DNA of 64,000 nt. It comes from Mongoliibacter ruber. GTDB taxonomy: Bacteria > Bacteroidota > Bacteroidia > Cytophagales > Cyclobacteriaceae. Under the pieces are notes generated by a model. It saw nothing but the letters and a program-made list of their open reading frames with translations, was not told the DNA's origin and did no database searches. The stretch spans positions 1 through 64,000 of the forward strand of contig NZ_PVTR01000014.1 in NCBI RefSeq assembly GCF_003003005.1. Reading direction: 5' to 3'. The position numbers and the translations under genes are program-made. Of this stretch, positions 37,005 to 46,174 are shown piece after piece. Each line of letters opens with the position of its first letter. Position 1 is the stretch's first letter.

Positions 37005-37115
37005 ATGAAACTAAAATTGATCACTACTTTTCTTGCCATTTCATTCATACTGGCTATAGAAACACCAATTGCACATATTTTTATGGCGAGCCGGAGCGGT
37101 TTTTCACACAGTTAG
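37005..37115 (+). CDS. Small hydrophobic ORF, 36 aa
   Basis: MKLKLITTFLAISFILAIE is a membrane or signal-anchor helix, followed by a short tail and a TAG stop. The ORF is too short to assign, and could be a genuine microprotein or the start of a lost gene. Confidence 0.3.
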   Translation: MKLKLITTFLAISFILAIETPIAHIFMASRSGFSHS

Positions 37116-37183
37116 TTAAATTTTTAAAGAAAAAAAATTTAAGGGAAAATTACAGGTAATCGATTAAAAACAATTTTAAACAC

Positions 37184-37336
37184 ATGAAAAATAAAAATTT
37201 TCTAGGAATGTGGGTTCCAATAGGAGTCAGTATAGGTACTGCACTAGGGGTAGCTATCCAAAATATAGGAGTTGGTATTGGCACAGGTCTTTTATTGACA
37301 TTGCGCCGGGCTTGTTGGCGAAAAGAAAAAATTTAA
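37184..37336 (+). CDS. Glycine-zipper membrane microprotein, 50 aa
   Basis: The protein begins MKNKNFLGMWVPIGVSIG and continues with regularly spaced Gly residues (VSIGTALGVAIQNIGVGIG) before a basic tail (RRACWRKEKI). The pattern matches small single-helix glycine-zipper proteins common in Bacteroidota. These often self-associate in the membrane, but their role is unknown. The ATG follows a long AT-rich leader. The nearest same-strand gene is the 36-residue ORF 68 bp upstream. Confidence 0.6.
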   Translation: MKNKNFLGMWVPIGVSIGTALGVAIQNIGVGIGTGLLLTLRRACWRKEKI

Positions 37337-37583
37337 AGGATGGCAAATCGGGGTAATTGATAATAAGCAGCGTTTGGTTAATGGTGTTTTGAACCGGAAT
37401 GAATGTAATAGTGCAGCTGTTAACCTATTACCATAGACTTTGTCTTTTCTCCGCGGACTAATTTGCAATGGACTATCAGTATCTCGTATATGTAATCATC
37501 GAGTGAGTGCACCCATGGACTGTGGACCGTCTGCTTTGGAATATAGAATGATGCCATCTATATGCCAAAATCAACTGTTAAAT

Positions 37584-38153
37584 TTATCCCTTTTCCGCTC
37601 TTACCCGGCTCAACGTTTCCTGAGTGATGCCAAGGTATGAAGCCACCATTCCCAGAGGTATCCTATTCACTTTGTGCTTTTCTGTTTTTAAAAAATATTG
37701 ATATTTTTCCCGGGCTGAAAAGAACTGTAAAGAAATAGCCTTCTCCGACTTGCTAAGAAAATACCTGGTCATCAATATCCTGCCAAATGTTTCCATGGCA
37801 TGAAAGTCATGGAAACACTTTTCCAAATCCTCTAACTTTATTACAATAAGGTCACTATCCTCTATGGCCTGAATATGAAATCTGTCCGGCACGTTTTGCA
37901 AAAAACTATAGATAGAAGTTATCCACTCTCCCTCAGCAGAAAAATTATCTGTTACCTCTTTTCCATCCTTTTCATAATAGGTACGCAACAGGCCTTTGGT
38001 GATGAAATATGTTCGGTCACATACTCTTCCCGGCTTATGTAAAAAATCACCTTTAGAAATTTTCTTGATTGAAGAAATCTTTTGAATCCTTTCCTTTAGA
38101 TCATCTTCTATAGAAGTAAAGATTTCAATGTGTTCTAAAAGTAGATGTATCAT
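37584..38153 (-). CDS. Crp/Fnr-family transcriptional regulator
   Basis: A 189-residue regulator. A cyclic-nucleotide-binding-like beta-barrel (about residues 10-125; KKISKGDFLHKPGRVCDRTYFITKG, GEWITSIYSFLQNVPDRFHIQ) is followed by a dimer helix and a compact helix-turn-helix (RIPLGMVASYLGITQETLSRVR). The barrel lacks the cAMP-binding RxxSLE signature, and no Fe-S Cys cluster is present. Bacteroidota proteins of this shape sense unknown ligands. The target genes cannot be told; DUF998 and CPBP lie downstream on the same strand but 700 bp away. Confidence 0.9.
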   Translation of the reverse strand: MIHLLLEHIEIFTSIEDDLKERIQKISSIKKISKGDFLHKPGRVCDRTYFITKGLLRTYYEKDGKEVTDNFSAEGEWITSIYSFLQNVPDRFHIQAIEDSDLIVIKLEDLEKCFHDFHAMETFGRILMTRYFLSKSEKAISLQFFSAREKYQYFLKTEKHKVNRIPLGMVASYLGITQETLSRVRAEKG

Positions 38154-38710
38154 TTTTTAGATAGACTGGATTTTTAGCTTTGAATCTCTAAAACAAATAC
38201 CCTCTTTAAGCCAGACAACAAGTAAATGCATGAACCAAAATGCCATGGTTAAATCAATGAGATTTGAATCATGACAAATTACAAAAAATACAATGCTGTA
38301 CAAAAGGCTTAGTTAGCTTTTGAATCATTAAAAACATCCAAAATGGATATGGAAGTAAGCTCTTGGTTTATATGTTTTCCTTTCTGAAGGAAAATTCTGT
38401 ATAGTAAGTCTGGTGCAATGCAAGGGTAAATAAGGCAGAATTCTATTCCAATTATGGGCTTGTTGTTACAGAAAATACTTTTCAAAAATCAGTAATCAAG
38501 TATGTGGTCTTGGAGATGGCCATTTGAATCTTTTATGTCAGGGAATTTTTAACCTCAAGTTTTAGTAATACTTGCTTGTCCCTGTTGTTTTTCAAAATTA
38601 GTAATAAATCAGCCAAACAAGTCGGGGGATTTTTGCTGATGGGTTTCAAGGTAGAAGGTATAAGCAGGAAAGGATCTAGGTATAAAAGAAAATTTCACAG
38701 ATTATTTGAC
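38154..38710. other. Intergenic region, nothing recognised
   Basis: No ORF of note, no tRNA and no T-tailed stem-loop are visible on either strand. It includes the Crp/Fnr upstream side and the 3' side of the lipoprotein gene. Confidence 0.5.
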
Positions 38711-39196
38711 TCAATTTTTAGTGAGATGTAAAATAATGGTAGAATGTACATCTGGAACCACCTTTATTTCTTGGTTTATCATTGTCATTTCACTTGCATT
38801 TTGGTGTGACCTTCTGGTTCCATCATCAAATTCTATTTCATATTCAGATTCCAAAAGTTGAAGTCGCCATTTGCGAATTTGGGCAAATCCAGCACGTTCC
38901 TTGTCGGAGGTGAGTACATATGAGCTTTCACCATACTGTTCAAATTCATCGAGAGCATATTGATAGGTGACAAATTCCTGATCAAATAAAAAACTGCCCA
39001 AATCACCTTCAAACCGCCATACACTGTCCTGCCCATTAGAAGGGCCAAAAGTAATAACAGCTTCATTCACTTCCCATTTCCCAATCAGGCTTTCATTAGC
39101 TACATGTTCAAAATCATGACATGAAGAAAATGCCATAATCGAAAATATATAAAGGCAAACTCCTATATAATTTTTAAATTTATTTTGGTTTATCAT
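38711..39196 (-). CDS. Lipocalin-like small lipoprotein
   Basis: The 161-residue protein has a lipobox (AFSSC) near residue 26. The mature part starts with a GKWEVNEAVITF block typical of lipocalin-like beta-barrel lipoproteins in Bacteroidota. Alternating strands end in STIILHLTKN. No catalytic residues are recognised. The gene lies 115 bp after the CotH gene on the same strand and may belong to its transcript. Probable localisation is the periplasmic face of the outer membrane or the cell surface. Confidence 0.75.
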   Translation of the reverse strand: MINQNKFKNYIGVCLYIFSIMAFSSCHDFEHVANESLIGKWEVNEAVITFGPSNGQDSVWRFEGDLGSFLFDQEFVTYQYALDEFEQYGESSYVLTSDKERAGFAQIRKWRLQLLESEYEIEFDDGTRRSHQNASEMTMINQEIKVVPDVHSTIILHLTKN

Positions 39197-39311
39197 TGAA
39201 TTTTTTATGTTTTTAATATTTTTTAGAAGTTAAAAATATATTTTAATATAATAGAATTATATTAAAAAGGCAAAAGCCAAGTTTACTTAGGATAACAAAG
39301 AGACCTATTGA

Positions 39312-42300
39312 TCATCGTTTGATAATTCTGGTGATTTCTACTTTTTTACTCGTAACAGCCCGAAGGATATACGTTCCTGGTAACCATGTGCGGATATCTA
39401 ATTTTATATAATCATCTCCATGACTCGAATGGGAAAACATGTCCTGTCCTTGCATATTGATTACCTGTAGGTCTATTACTTCATCAATCCTGTTTCGATT
39501 CAATAGTACCATCACATCATTGCTTGATGGGTTGGGAAAAGTCAATAGGATTATTCTTTCATCCGTATCGCTTTCAATGGAACCCGGGGATTCCACTGCT
39601 TTACTGCCAGAAATAGAAATATTGTTGAATCTTGCATTTCCGCTGGTATTGGAGGTGTTTCCCTCAAATCCAATTCTCAATTTGAAATGTTTATTGGCAT
39701 TTATTTCAGCAAGTGATGTCAAATCCAATTCAAGAAGATTAAAATCAGGGTTTAGGTCAAATGTGCTCAATTCTCTGGGCAGGGCTACAAAACTTTCATC
39801 CTCTTGTGTACTGTAAGCAATTTTCAATTGTAAGGGACCATTATTGGTTCTGGAAACCGCTGCTTTAAAAAGCAGGTCTTTGTATTGGTCTGCGGGTATG
39901 TCAAAAATAAGGTAGCCTTTCCTGCTTGTTTCACCATCAATCACCATCAAAGGGTTTCTGGTTCTAATGCCCCTCATTTTGTCCATATCAAGAGTAAGGC
40001 CATCTGCTGGTTCATCAATAAAATTGATAGAGGTAGGATCGTTCACCCTATCCATTATTCCAGCGGAATTTCCTTCATTGAGAGGGTAGGGATGTATGGC
40101 AGGTTCAAACCTCATATTGGCTGAGGTATGATCAATTGCACTGTATGCAGGACTAATGGAGAGAAGTGGCGTATCATTGGCTATGTTGGTATCAAAGTAC
40201 CAGTAATACATCAGTTCCCTGACTACAACATCATCCTTTGTGAAAACCGCTAAAATCTGAAGGTTTTCGGAAGGAGTGTATTCCAGTTGTTCCTCCTTAT
40301 ACTGCTCTCCGTTGATCAACCAAAAATCAAATTTGTAACCCACATGTGCCTTTGCTTCTAGGGTAATGGGGATATTCTTAAAGTAGGTGCCTTCCCATGG
40401 ATATGCCTTACCCCCTGTGCCTGCTAAATTTTCATCCAAGCTTAAGGTGTTGATATTGACAAAACCACTTTCAAGCTCCCTCACGTTGATTTGTATAATG
40501 AGGTTCTCTTCTAGACCAAATGCTTCTCGGAGGTGCGCTCTCTGTGAATTTGGCCGATCTTGCGCGTATTGATGAAACCTGTTCAGATAATTTTTATAAC
40601 CGTACAAACTGTTTGTGCTGCTGGGGTAAAAGTTCCATCTGGCAAAATGGCGCTCAAATTCAGGCTCAATTCCAGCATAATAATCGTTGGAAATAGCACT
40701 TATTCTTTCTGGTTTAAATGCACTGTTGATAAGGTCATTGAACCTATTGAGGAATAAATTTTTGAATGCACTGTTTTGGAGAAGAGTCCTGAGAATTCGG
40801 GTTTTCTCTGGATCATTTGTTGCAAACTCATTTCCTCCTCCTTTTGGGTCAATCCAGTTGATCAATGTATTGAATCCTGCCCCATTGGTCAGGGCAGCAT
40901 CAAAGTCCCAAACGATAAACCTGAATTTACCGTCATCGAATGAAGAGTTTGTTTGTGTACTGCGCCAAATCCTAAAATGCTTGTCACCGTACCAATCTAC
41001 ATTGTTCCAATAGACAAAGGCTACCACATGATCGATATAGCTTAGAATGTCCAGTTTTTCAGCAATCGTTTCAAAGGAACCATCTTCGCTAAGATCGGTA
41101 TTGAGGATCAGGTTCCTCAATTCTCTGTAATATTGGATATCACTGGGCGAGCCCTCATCAACCATTGCCGAAGATCCTTCTCCCCAAGGAGAATCTATCA
41201 TCACCACATTGTCCGGATCAATATTGTAATTGTCACCAACAAAATACCTGTCTATCCTATCTCTTGCAGTGATCAATCCCCAATACTCTCCATTGATATA
41301 GTGAACCATGGGAGCGGACCTTTGTAAACCAAGATACATAGGCTCCATAATCCGGTGAAGTACTGCATCAGTTAAGTAATCCAGTCTGTCCCCACCTTGA
41401 CGGAAGAGCAATCTTTTATAGGAAGTTAATGGATTTCCAAGAGCGGTAAGGGAATTTGGGATAAATGGAAAATCTATGATAGCTTGCTGATCATAATCAT
41501 TTCTGGCGTACAGCCTGAAACTTTTGATCGGCCTGGTTCTTGAACCACTCCCGTGGATTCTTAATCCCAGTCCCTGTGAAAAAACCAAATCACTGTTCTG
41601 GTATAACTCTAAACTTACAGGTTTTTCCGAAGGTCTTCCAGACTGCCGATAATTGGCATTCAATATATATTGGTTGGGTGAACCCCCATTTTCGATAAAT
41701 CTTTTTCCTGGTACATATAGACCTTCTTCATACCCGAATAAGTCTTCATTATCGACAATCAATGAGAGAATAGGTAAATGATGTGTTTCTACAACCTCCG
41801 ATGGGAAATAGGTTTTTGCGCTCACTGGACTATACCTTCCATTATGATAAATTGTCGCCCTTATTGCCATTCCTTTTTTGTGATTTTCAGAAGGTTTTTG
41901 CCAATGCATTTCAAAATCCCTGTTGTAGGTTGTAATGATATCGCTGAGCTTGTGGGTAGATTCCTGCGAAAGATCCAGCTCTACCGGATCCTCATAGGTA
42001 AACGTCGTATGTTCGAAATTTTTGAGAACATTTGTCTCATTTTCGCCTTCAAAATAGTAATCGACTTTAAAAGTGCGTCCTTGCTCAAAAGCTTCCAAAG
42101 AGGGGACTGATCCATCCAAAGTATACAAGATGATGCCCTTTTGATTTGGGTTATTGATTTGCAGACTGATGGTGTGCACGTTAGGTGCTGTAATAATAAT
42201 TTCTGGTTTGCTCAGAAATTCTGTAAACCCGTTTGAATCATTGGGTTGATTTGGAGTCGGAATATCAAAAAATACCAGGTTTTCGGTTCCATCAGGTTGC

Positions 42301-42743
42301 CTGCCATAGGAAACATCAGTCGGTATAGCCATTGGAGGGATTTCATCTATTACAAACCCTTCTGGGTGTGAAAGCAAAATTTCCTCTCCTGCCGCACTGA
42401 TTGAATAATTGGTATGAAGTGGCTGGTTTATGTTTTTTCTGTCTTTTCCTGATGCCCAAATGAGTAAAAATCCTTTTGGGGCAATAGTCACATTGGGAAG
42501 AACCCACTTAAAGGGGTTGTTTTCATTATCTGAAAGACCATATCCCAATAGATTAACTTCATTTTCACTTGTATTATACAATTCTATCCAATCTGCAAAT
42601 TCCCCGTCCTCATCACTTATGGTAAAACTATTGGAAGACATAATTTCATTGATCACTACTTGTGACCAGGCATGACCGGCAATCAGGGTCATCAAAACCA
42701 TAGAGAAAACAATTGCGAAAAAGTGAATGATTTTTCTGTTCAT
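39312..42743 (-). CDS. CotH kinase-family protein with lamin-tail domain, T9SS type A secreted
   Basis: A 1143-residue secreted protein. The signal peptide ends near AWSQ. A lamin tail domain follows (residues about 28-130; VVINEIMSSNSFT, DWIELYNTSENEVNLLGYGLSD), then a chitobiase-type repeat region (GIILYTLDGSVPS, about 205). The CotH kinase domain runs from about residue 310 to 650 (LRIHGSGSRTRPIKSFRLYA, YINGEYWGLITARDRIDRYF, and FIVWDFDAAL with its acidic metal-site residues). A C-terminal T9SS sorting domain follows (TFPNPSSNDVMVLLNRN, LPGTYILRAVTS). CotH phosphorylates proteins in spore coats, while the target in Bacteroidota is unknown. It appears to be a surface-anchored or released enzyme. 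Confidence 0.92.
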   Translation of the reverse strand: MNRKIIHFFAIVFSMVLMTLIAGHAWSQVVINEIMSSNSFTISDEDGEFADWIELYNTSENEVNLLGYGLSDNENNPFKWVLPNVTIAPKGFLLIWASGKDRKNINQPLHTNYSISAAGEEILLSHPEGFVIDEIPPMAIPTDVSYGRQPDGTENLVFFDIPTPNQPNDSNGFTEFLSKPEIIITAPNVHTISLQINNPNQKGIILYTLDGSVPSLEAFEQGRTFKVDYYFEGENETNVLKNFEHTTFTYEDPVELDLSQESTHKLSDIITTYNRDFEMHWQKPSENHKKGMAIRATIYHNGRYSPVSAKTYFPSEVVETHHLPILSLIVDNEDLFGYEEGLYVPGKRFIENGGSPNQYILNANYRQSGRPSEKPVSLELYQNSDLVFSQGLGLRIHGSGSRTRPIKSFRLYARNDYDQQAIIDFPFIPNSLTALGNPLTSYKRLLFRQGGDRLDYLTDAVLHRIMEPMYLGLQRSAPMVHYINGEYWGLITARDRIDRYFVGDNYNIDPDNVVMIDSPWGEGSSAMVDEGSPSDIQYYRELRNLILNTDLSEDGSFETIAEKLDILSYIDHVVAFVYWNNVDWYGDKHFRIWRSTQTNSSFDDGKFRFIVWDFDAALTNGAGFNTLINWIDPKGGGNEFATNDPEKTRILRTLLQNSAFKNLFLNRFNDLINSAFKPERISAISNDYYAGIEPEFERHFARWNFYPSSTNSLYGYKNYLNRFHQYAQDRPNSQRAHLREAFGLEENLIIQINVRELESGFVNINTLSLDENLAGTGGKAYPWEGTYFKNIPITLEAKAHVGYKFDFWLINGEQYKEEQLEYTPSENLQILAVFTKDDVVVRELMYYWYFDTNIANDTPLLSISPAYSAIDHTSANMRFEPAIHPYPLNEGNSAGIMDRVNDPTSINFIDEPADGLTLDMDKMRGIRTRNPLMVIDGETSRKGYLIFDIPADQYKDLLFKAAVSRTNNGPLQLKIAYSTQEDESFVALPRELSTFDLNPDFNLLELDLTSLAEINANKHFKLRIGFEGNTSNTSGNARFNNISISGSKAVESPGSIESDTDERIILLTFPNPSSNDVMVLLNRNRIDEVIDLQVINMQGQDMFSHSSHGDDYIKLDIRTWLPGTYILRAVTSKKVEITRIIKR

Positions 42744-43335
42744 CTTGGCTAAAATAAAGGGTCTGATTTTTTAAAATTATAAATTAAGTTATTGATTAAA
42801 TTTATCTATCCGCAATTTTACTAGCTATTTATTTATATTAAATTATTTTATCAGAGTAAAATCAATTAAAAATCATGGAATTATTAAATTTATGATCTTT
42901 TCTACGTGTTCTCCATACTACTTTTAGACGCTATCTGAATGGTTATTGTCTTGAATGTTTGGTGATTTTTTTCAACAGGCAAAAAAAATGCAAGGTTGGA
43001 AGTTTCAAATCTGTATGAATTGATATAGGAAACAGACGTTTATTTGCTCTTTTATTAGTCAGCCATTCTTAGGATTTTTCAAGATTGACCATTAGGTTTT
43101 GAATCTGATAGGACCTCGACCATAGAGCTGATTCTTCGTTTAAGTTTATTACTGTAAGCATTTAATGAAGGAAAAAAGAGAGGTGGAGTAAATGGAACTG
43201 AAAATAAAAAGGCCAAGGTTGGAGGCTGAATTTTAAGTTTGCTCTAAAATTCACTTCCTTTTCCTTGACCATTTCATTGCTTTTCAATCCATACCGCATT
43301 TGTATTTAGGATAAAAAGGATAGCTGTTGTTAAAC
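42744..43335. other. Intergenic region, AT-rich
   Basis: No ORF is visible. The notable content is the long stem-loop with T tract that ends the DinB transcript at its right end, plus the CotH upstream sequence with no clear promoter box. Confidence 0.55.
43198..43270 (-). terminator. Two-part stem-loop terminator of the DinB gene
   Basis: On the minus strand GGTCAAGG pairs with CCTTGGCC (one G-T) and encloses a second stem GAATTTTA/TAAAATTC. It is followed by TTTTTATTTTC. It lies about 65 bp past the DinB stop. Confidence 0.65.
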
Positions 43336-43827
43336 TCAAAATTGTCTTTCCCAAAAAGCAGGAGGCTCAATACCTAAAGCACGCAAATATACATAACCCT
43401 GACCCCTGTGGTGGATTTCGTTGTCAATGAAATACAAAAGTGTACAGTATCCTTTGTCTTTGTACTGACCAAAGGCCAAAAGTTCTTCCTGAAATCTTTC
43501 ATCACTGATTTGTGGCCAGTAATGATTGATTTCTTCTGTGGATTTATCCCAGAGCTCTAATAATTTTTCTTTACTGTTGCCTGAGCGGTCATTTTCATCG
43601 AGTTCCTCCCAAAGGTCAGTCGCCAAGCCCTTGACACCAGGAGCCGCTATGGCCAAAAGTTCGGCTACCATCTGAGCAAATGTCCTCATGCCTCCAATGG
43701 AAAAATCAAAAAGTTCTTTTTCTGGAAACGTTTCAATTACCTTTCTGGTAAGTAAGCGATGACCCTGCCAGTGGTTCAAAAATTGATCCTTTGAAATGGG
43801 AGTGAGCATTGTTTCTTGTGTTTTCAT
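43336..43827 (-). CDS. DinB-family metal-dependent protein
   Basis: A 163-residue protein of the DinB/YfiT-like four-helix-bundle family. A His in NHWQGHRLLTRKVIETFPE is the first expected metal ligand, and the pair in DNEIHHRGQGYVYLRALGIEPP supplies the others. Members bind nickel or zinc and some act as thiol transferases or bleomycin-type detoxifiers. The ATG at 43827 (MKTQETM) is chosen over an in-frame codon 11 residues upstream that has no homologous counterpart. It is divergent from the WYL regulator, which probably controls it. Confidence 0.88.
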   Translation of the reverse strand: MKTQETMLTPISKDQFLNHWQGHRLLTRKVIETFPEKELFDFSIGGMRTFAQMVAELLAIAAPGVKGLATDLWEELDENDRSGNSKEKLLELWDKSTEEINHYWPQISDERFQEELLAFGQYKDKGYCTLLYFIDNEIHHRGQGYVYLRALGIEPPAFWERQF

Positions 43828-43914
43828 AGTGTTTTTGAATTTGTTTATACAAAAAAACATATGACTTGTGACAACAGTATGTCAGTAGTATTTTTAAACT
43901 TTTAAAAAAATATC

Positions 43915-44865
43915 ATGAACAGAGTTGACAGGTTAACGGCTATCCTCACCCAGCTTCAATCGAAAAGGGTGGTCAAAGGCAAAGAAATTGCTGAAAGGTT
44001 TGGTATTAGCCTTAGAACCGTCTACAGAGACATCAGAGCTTTGGAAGAAGGAGGGATTCCTGTAATTGGAGAAGCAGGTATGGGATATTCATTGGTGGAA
44101 GGATACAGGTTACCGCCTGTGATGTTCACTCAGGAAGAGGGGATGGCTCTGATATTGGCTGAAAAACTTGTGTCTCAGCTATCGGATAAGGGGAGTAGCC
44201 AACACTTGAACTCAGCGATGATAAAAATCAAGTCGGTCTTAAAGAATCATCAGAAGGATGAGTTGGAGAGTTTGGGACAGCAAATCGGTGTTCTTTTTCA
44301 CCATAACCCTCTGTCGGATGTACAAAGCAAAGATTACTTGAATCTCCTACTGCAAGCCCTGTCAGGTAAATTTATAGTTACAATTACCTACACCACCTTT
44401 GAAGAAGAAAAGACTTCCACTCGTACTGTAGAACCTCTTGGGGTATATTTTTCATTTGGACAATGGTACCTGATAGCATGGTGCAGATTAAGGAGAGATT
44501 ACAGGAATTTCCGCCTCGACAGGGTCAGCAGTTTACAACTGGGTACTGAAACATACAGCCAAAAATCACATCCAAGTTTGCTTGAATATCTTGAAAAAGT
44601 CAGAAGTGCAGAAAATCTTTTTGAGTTTACCATTGCGGTTCCTTTTGAGCAGGAAAAGTACCTCAGGGTACAAAAGTACAATATGGGATTGGTGATGGAA
44701 ACCAGGCATAAGGACCATGTAGAGATGAAGTTTATGACTTCTTCCAGTGAAGGGTTTGTGAGATGGTTGCTTCAGATGGCCGACTCAGTCAAGCTTATAG
44801 CACCGGAATCAGCCAAAGAAATGATGAGAGAGATTGTAAATGGGATCAGTAGAAAACTGGATTAA
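43915..44865 (+). CDS. HTH/WYL-domain transcriptional regulator (YafY-like)
   Basis: A 316-residue repressor-type regulator. The N-terminal DeoR-type helix-turn-helix (MNRVDRLTAILTQLQSK, IAERFGISLRTVYRDIRALEE) covers residues 1-55. A WYL ligand-sensing domain lies around residues 140-225 (TRTVEPLGVYFSFGQWYLIAWCRLRRDYRNFRLDR), followed by a WCX-type C-terminus (KFMTSSSEGFVRWLLQMAD). The gene is divergent from DinB with 87 bp between the ATGs. The gap contains an imperfect palindrome around tgacttgtgaca...tgtca that could be its operator. Confidence 0.92.
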   Translation: MNRVDRLTAILTQLQSKRVVKGKEIAERFGISLRTVYRDIRALEEGGIPVIGEAGMGYSLVEGYRLPPVMFTQEEGMALILAEKLVSQLSDKGSSQHLNSAMIKIKSVLKNHQKDELESLGQQIGVLFHHNPLSDVQSKDYLNLLLQALSGKFIVTITYTTFEEEKTSTRTVEPLGVYFSFGQWYLIAWCRLRRDYRNFRLDRVSSLQLGTETYSQKSHPSLLEYLEKVRSAENLFEFTIAVPFEQEKYLRVQKYNMGLVMETRHKDHVEMKFMTSSSEGFVRWLLQMADSVKLIAPESAKEMMREIVNGISRKLD

Positions 44866-44983
44866 TATTTTGGAATATAATTTTAGATCTTCTGTCAAAA
44901 GACACCTTGTTTATTCTTTTTCTAGCCATATTTTTTGGTCTTTTGATGACAAAGTCCAAAAGATTAATGGAATGCTCATTCAT

Positions 44984-45238
44984 TTAATTTTGGTGGTCTT
45001 CCAATAAGCATACCCTGAATCCATTTTTCTGAAATACATGCTGGATCACTTCAAGGTTTATTTTCTCACAAAATTCAACCCTAAAGATATTGTCACAGTC
45101 ATCTAGGTCAAAATTCACTTTGTATTGTGGGTAAAACAATTGGGACTGAGCCAAAATCATATCTGCGGATTCTTGTTTTGTCACATTAGTGCAAAATACC
45201 TCTACTTGTTTTCCTGTTAGCAACGATTCATTTTTCAC
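44984..45238 (-). CDS. Hypothetical small protein, ferredoxin-like fold possible
   Basis: The 84-residue protein has alternating hydrophobic strands and one clear helix (KQESADMILAQSQLFYP). The composition is compatible with a beta-alpha-beta ferredoxin-like fold, but no motif is recognised. The start is a GTG at 45238, because the ATG at 45231 is out of frame and stops at once. It overlaps the upstream SRPBCC gene by 11 bp, so it is the last gene of a three-gene operon. Confidence 0.7.
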   Translation of the reverse strand: MKNESLLTGKQVEVFCTNVTKQESADMILAQSQLFYPQYKVNFDLDDCDNIFRVEFCEKINLEVIQHVFQKNGFRVCLLEDHQN

Positions 45239-45623
45239 AATAATTTTTCAGTCTATATAAAAACATTCCCCAATGGTAGTTGCACCATCGGTAATAATCA
45301 GTGACTTCCCTCCAATTACTATGGGTAAGGATAATTTCAGTACTATTATTTTTTACTCTAATATCGAACCTGACAATTGTGTCTAGCCATTCATTATCTG
45401 AAGCCACGCAATGCCAAGCGACATGTTGGCTTTCCTTAAGTTCAATCACTTTCATTTTGGTCACGTATCCCTCATCAAAGTCAAATTCATTGACATGACC
45501 GAGTATTGGCTCTACTTTAAGCTTCGGCGTCCAGATAGCTGAAAGCCCCTCTTTTGTTGTGATTGCCCCAAAAACCTTTTCGGTAGGAACTTTGATTTTA
45601 TTAAGATGCTCAATTTGGTACAT
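45228..45623 (-). CDS. SRPBCC (AHSA1/START-like) protein
   Basis: A 131-residue single-domain SRPBCC protein. Markers are KVPTEKVFGAITTKEGLSAIWTP at the N-terminus, an inner strand LKESQHVAWHCV, and a C-terminal helix YRWCNYHWGMFLYRLKNYC. Such proteins bind hydrophobic small molecules or act as Hsp90-activator-like domains, and the ligand here is unknown. It lies 2 bp after the VOC gene and is translationally coupled to the next gene. The trio is divergent from the GlxA-type regulator. Confidence 0.87.
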   Translation of the reverse strand: MYQIEHLNKIKVPTEKVFGAITTKEGLSAIWTPKLKVEPILGHVNEFDFDEGYVTKMKVIELKESQHVAWHCVASDNEWLDTIVRFDIRVKNNSTEIILTHSNWREVTDYYRWCNYHWGMFLYRLKNYCEK

Positions 45624-45625
45624 AC

Positions 45626-46039
45626 TCAGGATGTTTGTTTCGCAAGTGCTTCCTCATCCATAAAAAGTACCTCCCACTGGTGCCCATCCAAATCTGCAAA
45701 GGAGTTTTGATACATCCATCCATGGTCCTGTGGTTTGGAATATAAGGATCCACCGGCCTCAAGCGCTTTGTTTACCATTTCATCTACTGCTCCTCTGCTT
45801 GGCGCATCTATAGCGATAAGCATTTCTGAGGTTTGGTGGCCATCTGCGATTTTTCTGTCCGTAAACTGACTGAATTTTTCTTCTGTAAGTAGCATGACGT
45901 AGATGTTTTCTCCTAAGACCATACATGCTGCTGTTTCATCTGTAAACTGACTGTTGAATGTAAAACCTAAATGCGAAAAGAATTCAATAGATTTATTAAG
46001 GTCTTTCACTGGAAGATTGAGATAAATTTGCTTGATCAT
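45626..46039 (-). CDS. VOC-superfamily (glyoxalase/bleomycin-resistance-like) protein
   Basis: A 137-residue vicinal-oxygen-chelate fold: LNLPVKDLNKSIEFFSHLGFTFNSQF at the N-terminus, YVMLLTEEKFSQF in the middle, and FADLDGHQWEVLFMDEEAL at the end with an acidic ligand candidate. The reaction cannot be told from sequence; detoxification of small electrophiles or antibiotic binding are options. First gene of the VOC-SRPBCC-small protein operon. Confidence 0.88.
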   Translation of the reverse strand: MIKQIYLNLPVKDLNKSIEFFSHLGFTFNSQFTDETAACMVLGENIYVMLLTEEKFSQFTDRKIADGHQTSEMLIAIDAPSRGAVDEMVNKALEAGGSLYSKPQDHGWMYQNSFADLDGHQWEVLFMDEEALAKQTS

Positions 46040-46083
46040 GTCTATAGTTAGTAAATTGTTAGAAGTATTTGAGTGCTAGACCA

Positions 46084-46091
46084 CAAAACTA
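46084..46091 (-). promoter_or_regulatory. Possible -7 box of the VOC operon
   Basis: On the minus strand the bases read TAGTTTTG, a full TAnnTTTG match, 44 bp before the ATG. No clear -33 partner is visible. Confidence 0.4.
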
Positions 46092-46139
46092 AGTGGAATA
46101 TGAAAGATTTATCCTGTGTAAATCCGACATTGTATGAGG

Positions 46140-46170
46140 TTGATTACGACATACTTAAAAAATAAATTTG
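46140..46170 (+). promoter_or_regulatory. Promoter of the GlxA-type regulator; transcript probably leaderless
   Basis: TTG (46140-46142), then 20 bp, then TAAATTTG (46163-46170), the Bacteroidota -33/-7 arrangement. The ATG begins only 5 bp after the -7 box, so transcription would start at or next to the first codon. Confidence 0.6.
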
Positions 46171-46174
46171 CAGT

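Larger units (their letters stand above)
36874..37583. other. Intergenic region with two tiny plus-strand ORFs
   Basis: Beyond the two small ORFs listed separately, the segment from 37340 to 37583 has no recognisable coding or structural content. The region lies between the divergent promoter side of DUF998 and the 3' end of the Crp/Fnr gene. Confidence 0.5.

Noticed and set aside
44895-44946. Terminator between the WYL gene and the 84-residue gene
   Set aside because: TCAAAAGAC/GTCTTTTGA can pair, but the loop is 34 bases and no T tract follows.
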